Shown in pieces: positions 59,467 to 64,000 of a DNA stretch of 64,000 nt. Both the position numbers and the translations under genes were made by a program. Source of the DNA: Actinoplanes cyaneus (GTDB lineage Bacteria > Actinomycetota > Actinomycetes > Mycobacteriales > Micromonosporaceae); assembly GCF_016862095.1 (NCBI RefSeq), contig NZ_BOMH01000001.1:1-64000 (forward strand), read 5' to 3'. Position 1 is the stretch's first letter, and each line of letters starts with the position of its first letter. A model generated the notes under the pieces. That model was not told where the DNA came from. It saw nothing but the letters and a program-made list of their open reading frames with translations, and ran no database searches.

Positions 59467-60388
59467 GGGTGGGGCGGGCGGCGAGCCATCGCAGGGTGCG
59501 GGGCAGCTCCGGCATCGCGTCGAAGTGCGCGGCGCCCGGCCGCACGTCGAGCTCCGCGCTGCCGCCGATCTGCCCGGCCAGGTATTCCGAGTGCACGGCC
59601 GGGGCGAACGTGTCCTCACCGCCGTGCCACACCCGGACCGGGACGGTGATCGAGCCGAGATCGAACCCCCAGTCGCGGCGCAGCGCCAGCAGGTCGTCGA
59701 TCCACCCGTACGGCCCGTTCTTGATCGCGTCGCGGTAGGACAGCCGCAGCTGGCGGCGCATCGCGGCGTCGCTGACCACCCGCCGGTCGGCCACGGTCAT
59801 CTGCTCGGTGAGCAGCCGCAGCAGGAAGTCCGGGTCGGTGCTGATGCCGTCGGCGCGGCGCCGGATCTCGGACTCCAGCTCGCCGGGATCGCTGACCGCG
59901 CGGGCGAACTGCTGGTTGTTGTCGCCGTTCATCCCGTCGAACCAGCCGGGCGCACCGGCCGGGGCCAGACTGACCAGGGCCGCGACCCGGGTGATGCGGT
60001 CGCCGAGCTCGGAGTCCGCGGCGCAGGCGAGGGCGTGCGGGCCGCCGCCGGAACGGCCGGCGACGGCGAACCTGTCCAGCCCCAGCTCGTCAGCGATCGC
60101 GCGCACGTCCTGCGTGGCGTGCGCGACGTCGCGGTCGCGAACCCGCTCGGACTCGCCGTAGCCGGGACGGTCGTAGGTGATCAGCCGGACACCGAGCCGG
60201 TGCAGGACGATGCCGCGCGGGCGCGGGCCGAGCCGGCTGCCGGGGGTGCCGTGCAGCAGGAAGACCGGGAAGCCGTGCGCGGGGCCCAGGACCTCGAACG
60301 CTATCCGCCGGCCGTCCGCCGGGCGGGTCACGAACCGGGTCGCTGTCGCGGCGTCGGCCACCTCACCCGCCCTTCCCTGCGCCGGCAA
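59453..60388 (-). CDS. Alpha/beta-hydrolase
   Basis: The 311-residue protein has the fold's landmarks: oxyanion box FLLHGTPGSRLGPRP, LITYDRPGYGES, nucleophile elbow AVAGRSGGGPHALA (Ser), the acid Asp in VWHGGEDTFAP, and the catalytic His in GAAHFDAMP. A cap domain lies between ~150 and 240. No signal peptide, so cytoplasmic. The substrate cannot be deduced (esterase, epoxide or lactone hydrolase types look alike). Confidence 0.9.
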   Translation of the reverse strand: MPAQGRAGEVADAATATRFVTRPADGRRIAFEVLGPAHGFPVFLLHGTPGSRLGPRPRGIVLHRLGVRLITYDRPGYGESERVRDRDVAHATQDVRAIADELGLDRFAVAGRSGGGPHALACAADSELGDRITRVAALVSLAPAGAPGWFDGMNGDNNQQFARAVSDPGELESEIRRRADGISTDPDFLLRLLTEQMTVADRRVVSDAAMRRQLRLSYRDAIKNGPYGWIDDLLALRRDWGFDLGSITVPVRVWHGGEDTFAPAVHSEYLAGQIGGSAELDVRPGAAHFDAMPELPRTLRWLAARPTLARS

Positions 60389-60678
60389 CCGGAGGCCGCC
60401 GCTGACAGCGTTCGAGCCTAAACCTCCCGGGTACGGCTACGCCACGAGGTCTCGCCATTATTTCTGCGATTCCCCTGCGGGGCCGGCCCAAACCACCGGT
60501 GACCTGCCCGGACACAAGATGTTGAGCGCCACTCGAAAGAGCCTCGGGTCCACCTTCCGGCCACCAATGCCATCGATCAGTGTCAAATCCTGGCCGAAGC
60601 GGCGAGTTTCGCAGGCCACGTGCCCCGCCCTGACGGGTACGTCGCCTCCACGAAATGACCGGTTCGTAAGGTGTGCGC

Positions 60679-61626
60679 GTGACCGAACGGCTGCATATCC
60701 TGCCACCCGCCGAGCAACAGGCCTACCGGCTGCTGCTGCGGATGAGCGGAGCCGGCGCCGGCGACCTCGCCGCGCAGGCCGGCATCGACACCGGCGAGGC
60801 CGCCGCGCTGCTGCAGGCGCTGCGCGACAAGGGCCTGGCGACCGGCGGCCCGCCGTTCGAGGCGCTGCCACCCGACGTCGCGCTCGGCGAGGTTCTGCTG
60901 CGCGAACAGCAGGACCTGGAGGCCGCCCGCCGGATGGTGGCGTCGCTGAGCGAGGAATACCGCACGACCGCCCGCCGGCGCAGCGCCGACCACCTCGTCG
61001 AGATCGTCGTCGGCGTCACCGCCCTGCGCCAGCGGCTGCGCGAGATGCAGGACACGGCGCGCGAGGAGATCCTCTGGTTCTGCCGGGCGAACCCGATCGC
61101 CATGCAGGGCCCGGACAACACCGAGGAGACCCCGGCGCTGACCCGCGGCGTCCGCTACCGGGCGATCTACGAACGGGACCTGCTGGAGAAACCCGGCGAG
61201 CTGGACAGCATCATCGAGGCGATCCGGCTCGGTGAGCAGTCCCGGACCCTGCCCACCCTGCCGGTGCGCCTCGCGATCGCCGACCGCGCGATGGCGATCT
61301 GCCCGCTCGTGCCGGACGCGGTGCGCGGCCTGGGCGAGCCGACCGCCGCGGTGATCCGCTCCAGCGAACTGCTCGACGCGCTGATCGCGCTCTTCGAGAG
61401 CTACTGGGAGCGGGCCACCCCGCTGTTCCCGGACGGCGACGCCGAGGAGCCCGACCGGCTGCTGCTGTCACTGGTCGTGGCCGGCATGCCGGACAAGTCG
61501 ATCGCCACACAGCTCGGGGTCAGCAAACGTACCGTGCAGCGGCGGCTCGACCGGCTGATGGACGTGGCCGGGGTGGACAGCCGGGCCGGGCTGGCGTTCC
61601 AGGCGGCCCGGCGCGGCTGGCTGTAG
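60679..61626 (+). CDS. TrmB/LuxR-type transcriptional regulator
   Basis: GTG 60679 (or GTG 60673) begins a ~315-residue protein with an N-terminal TrmB-like winged helix (PAEQQAYRLLLRMSGAGAGD, LAAQAGIDTGEAAALLQALR), a central sensor-like domain (ARRRSADHLVEIVVGVTALR, EEILWFCRANPIAM) and a C-terminal LuxR HTH (LSLVVAGMPDKSIATQLGVS, KRTVQRRLDRLMDVAGVDSR). Such fused regulators are abundant in actinomycetes and usually stand beside a protease or enzyme gene. It converges on the subtilase gene (16 bp between stops). The 290 bp upstream contain no other gene. Confidence 0.85.
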   Translation: MTERLHILPPAEQQAYRLLLRMSGAGAGDLAAQAGIDTGEAAALLQALRDKGLATGGPPFEALPPDVALGEVLLREQQDLEAARRMVASLSEEYRTTARRRSADHLVEIVVGVTALRQRLREMQDTAREEILWFCRANPIAMQGPDNTEETPALTRGVRYRAIYERDLLEKPGELDSIIEAIRLGEQSRTLPTLPVRLAIADRAMAICPLVPDAVRGLGEPTAAVIRSSELLDALIALFESYWERATPLFPDGDAEEPDRLLLSLVVAGMPDKSIATQLGVSKRTVQRRLDRLMDVAGVDSRAGLAFQAARRGWL

Positions 61627-61642
61627 TCCCACTCGATCGGGA

Positions 61643-64000
61643 TCATGACCGGCCGTAGGCCCGCAGCACGGTCTGCCGCACCGTGTTGCCGTCCCGGTCG
61701 GCGGCGGTCACCCGCAACGACACCGTGCCCGTGCCGGCCGGCACCACGAACCGGCCACCATCGGCGTACGCGCTCCGCCAGCTCCTGCCCTCGTCGAGCG
61801 AGACCGACACGGCCACCGAGCGGGCGCCGGGAACGGTGACCCCGAGCAGGTGCGGGCGGGTCGTGGCGGCGCCGCCGAGCGAGACCGGCGCCGCATACCC
61901 GATCCGCAGCATCGGCAGGGCGCCGGCCCTCGACGACCGGAACGTCCACTCGGTGCTGGTCGAACGGCCGTACTGCCACTCGTCGCCGCCCCGCTCGGTG
62001 GTCACCGCCAGCCGATAGGTGGCCGCGCCCGCCGGGACCGCGATGTCCCGCCAGGCGTCGCGGGTCTCGCTGATCAGGGTGCCGTCGCGATACAGCCGGG
62101 CAGCGGACCGGTCGGCCTCGTCCACGGTGAAGTGCCTGTCGCTCGCGTCGACGAAATCCGCCACCCGCAGCCTCAGCACGTTGCCGGCGCGCTCGTTGAC
62201 GTAACCGGCCGGGGTCGCGGGCCGGACCACGGGCCCCGCCCACGTCTCGGTGGCGGCGCCGGGCCGCGGATAGGAGCGCGGCACGTCGGCGAAACCCGAA
62301 TCCAGAGCGGACCCCAGGTCGCTCCACGGGTAGTCCTGGTGCACATGGTGCTGCCAGAGGCTGTCACCGGCAGAGACCCATTCCTCGCGTACGGACGGTG
62401 TGGCCGCCGCCCGCTGCCGATCGTTCCACGCGTACTCCTGCCACGGCCGCCACCCGAACCGCTGCTCACGCACCCAGCCGAGGCCGCCGTTGTCCGCGTA
62501 CCGGCTGGTGACGCGGTACGAGTTGGCAGCGGTCACCCGGTGCACGATCTGGGCGGGAACCCGGCCCGCGGACACCTGGAGGACGTCGTACAGATAAGGG
62601 CTGTCCGGGGTCATCGTCAGGTCCACGGAACCGGCCCTGGCGACTCTGGTCCCCACGTCGTGCGAGATGAGCAGCGCCGGGATCGGCAGGCGCTCCTCCA
62701 CCGACGGATCCCAGGTGCTCCACGCGGCCGTGTCCGGCCCCCGCATCAGCAGCACCAGGGCGGCGCCCGCGTCGGCGGCCCGCGCGACGGCCTCGTACTC
62801 GTCGCCGTCCACCGCGACGATGACGGCCCGGTTCCTCCCCGTCGCGGCCAGCGAGTAGTGCCGGGTGCCGGTGAAGACCGGCGTGGCCGGCATCGGCCGC
62901 AGATCGTAGGTGCCCGCCCCGGCGAACGAGGCCCGCGCGAACGGCGCCACCAACTGCCACCGCGACGAGAACTCGTAGACGCCCCGGCGCAGCGGCGCGG
63001 TCGGCGTCACGTTGACCCTCTCGGTCGCGCTGAAGTCCATGAACCCGTTGTCGATCTGCCGTCCGCCACCGGTCACCCGGTGCACGTAGTAGCTGAGCAC
63101 CGCCTGCTGCTGGGCCGGCTTCGGCGTCTCGATCCGGATCGGCCTCGCCTTGCGGGCGTCCAGCACGACGGTCAGGTCCCGGTCGACGTGCAACTCGGGA
63201 ATGGTGACGAGCGTGTCCTCCGGATGCATGCCGGTGCCCACGGCGAGGGTGGCGTCCACGAGATAGTCACCCTCCGCCACGTCGACCGAACCGGCCTGGC
63301 CACTGTCGAGATAGCCGAGTATGTCGAAGCGCCCGTCGTCGCCGAACATCTGGAACACCGGCACCGCAGTAGGCTTCCCGTCCTGCCCGGTCGCCGCGAA
63401 CGTGACCCGATGGTGCGGCGGGTCGACGGTCCCGCCCAGCGCCGTCGTGACCAGCACGCCGCCCGGCCCGGTCGCGCTCAGCCAGCCGCCCAGCACCCCC
63501 TTGCGGCCACCGTCACGATCAAGGGTGAGCGTCACCGCGGCGCTCGCCCCGGCCGGCACGGTCACCGTCGCGGGCGCGGTCACGCCCGGCATGCTCGCCG
63601 CCAGGGTCAGCGTGACCGGGGTCGTGCCCGCGTTGTCGTAGGTCACCGTCCGGCTCACCGCCTGAAGACCGAAATCGGCCACGCCGGTGCCGGTCACGGT
63701 CGCCGTGGTGGCCCGGCCCAGGTCGACGCGTCCCGCGCCCTGGCCGTACACCGAGGCGTCGCTCCGGGAACCGGCCGAAGTGACCAGCCCGTCCTTGAGC
63801 CGGCTCCCGGACCAGCCGGGATGCTGCTGGGCGAGGATCGCGGCGGCACCGGCCACGTGCGGCGTCGCCATCGACGTGCCCGACGCGGCCGTGTACAGCT
63901 CGTCGACCGGGGTGCCCATCGCCGTGCCCGCCGCCCGGGCCGCCACGATGTCCACGCCCGGCGCCGTGATCTCCGGCTTGAGCCCCTGATCCTGCAGCCG
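61643..64000 (-). CDS. Secreted subtilisin-like serine protease (S8), 5' part outside window
   Basis: The frame is open to the window end, giving the last ~785 residues. It enters with GLKPEITAPGVDIVAARAAG and reaches the catalytic Ser motif SGTSMATPHVAGAAAILAQQ about 30 residues later; the catalytic Asp and His are therefore outside. The long C-terminal part is beta-rich, with Ig-like stretches (TVTYDNAGTTPVTLTLAASM), a PA-like insert (ALVLLMRGPDTAAWSTWDPS) and further beta modules to the end (SLRVTAADRDGNTVRQTVLR). No LPxTG or transmembrane anchor is seen at the C-terminus, so it is probably released. Confidence 0.93.
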   Translation of the reverse strand, partial: RLQDQGLKPEITAPGVDIVAARAAGTAMGTPVDELYTAASGTSMATPHVAGAAAILAQQHPGWSGSRLKDGLVTSAGSRSDASVYGQGAGRVDLGRATTATVTGTGVADFGLQAVSRTVTYDNAGTTPVTLTLAASMPGVTAPATVTVPAGASAAVTLTLDRDGGRKGVLGGWLSATGPGGVLVTTALGGTVDPPHHRVTFAATGQDGKPTAVPVFQMFGDDGRFDILGYLDSGQAGSVDVAEGDYLVDATLAVGTGMHPEDTLVTIPELHVDRDLTVVLDARKARPIRIETPKPAQQQAVLSYYVHRVTGGGRQIDNGFMDFSATERVNVTPTAPLRRGVYEFSSRWQLVAPFARASFAGAGTYDLRPMPATPVFTGTRHYSLAATGRNRAVIVAVDGDEYEAVARAADAGAALVLLMRGPDTAAWSTWDPSVEERLPIPALLISHDVGTRVARAGSVDLTMTPDSPYLYDVLQVSAGRVPAQIVHRVTAANSYRVTSRYADNGGLGWVREQRFGWRPWQEYAWNDRQRAAATPSVREEWVSAGDSLWQHHVHQDYPWSDLGSALDSGFADVPRSYPRPGAATETWAGPVVRPATPAGYVNERAGNVLRLRVADFVDASDRHFTVDEADRSAARLYRDGTLISETRDAWRDIAVPAGAATYRLAVTTERGGDEWQYGRSTSTEWTFRSSRAGALPMLRIGYAAPVSLGGAATTRPHLLGVTVPGARSVAVSVSLDEGRSWRSAYADGGRFVVPAGTGTVSLRVTAADRDGNTVRQTVLRAYGRS

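Overview
The window is about 70% GC, with dense, frequently overlapping genes, GTG starts and leaderless-looking promoters. It carries an actinobacterial integrative element (AICE), an FxSxx-COOH peptide system, furA-katG, and a giant RHS protein with ricin and LamG modules. Together these point to a filamentous actinomycete, most likely Micromonosporaceae (Actinoplanes-like). That assignment is inference, since no rRNA or tRNA gene was found.

Region 1 (1-23.1 kb) is an accessory island. On the minus strand a 3926-residue secreted RHS/YD-repeat polymorphic toxin (23048->11268) ends in a Hint pretoxin domain and a PD-(D/E)xK-like nuclease tip, followed by an overlapping candidate immunity gene. 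Two orphan toxin-immunity cassettes lie 8-10 kb further downstream (3139->2190 and 1311->603). Each begins with the same 48-nt hinge found in the RHS gene. A compact AICE (about 3.3-10 kb) sits between them: SCO3933-like gene, traB, rep, xis and int in one coupled operon, plus a divergent GntR regulator and an XRE regulator. Two kinds of unexplained repeat punctuate the island: a 23-bp element (D1-D4) and a 66-bp hairpin-bearing element (R1, R2).

Region 2 (23.1-28.0 kb) holds a BMP-like anchored protein, a protein of four DivIVA-like repeats, acetate kinase, a DUF6582-like protein, a secreted pectinesterase and a DUF1963-like protein.

Region 3 (28.1-36.1 kb) is a catabolic operon: TetR regulator, AtuA-like protein, acyl-CoA carboxylase beta and alpha subunits, and acyl-CoA dehydrogenase. 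A promoter with an overlapping inverted repeat lies in front of atuA. A DUF2071 gene sits upstream.

Region 4 (36.1-48.1 kb) holds two ECF sigma factor/membrane protein pairs, an APH-type kinase, a LysR/EamA divergent pair, a chromate-transporter-like gene, an ArsR-ArsC fusion with a perfect palindromic operator, and a leaderless furA-katG operon.

Region 5 (48.2-56.2 kb) is a complete FxSxx-COOH system: a 56-residue precursor ending FGSNI, a radical SAM/SPASM maturase fused to a HExxH domain, two TIR-like proteins, and a 1286-residue ParA-like/STAND/TPR protein.

Region 6 (56.3-64 kb) holds a VOC protein, a YtxH-like protein, a TetR/NAD(P)-binding oxidoreductase divergent pair with twin operators, an alpha/beta hydrolase, a TrmB/LuxR-like regulator, and a subtilase cut by the window end. 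Several gene 3' ends and one gene junction in regions 3, 5 and 6 are followed by short tandem copies of themselves. Two long intergenic palindromes share the same outer ends.
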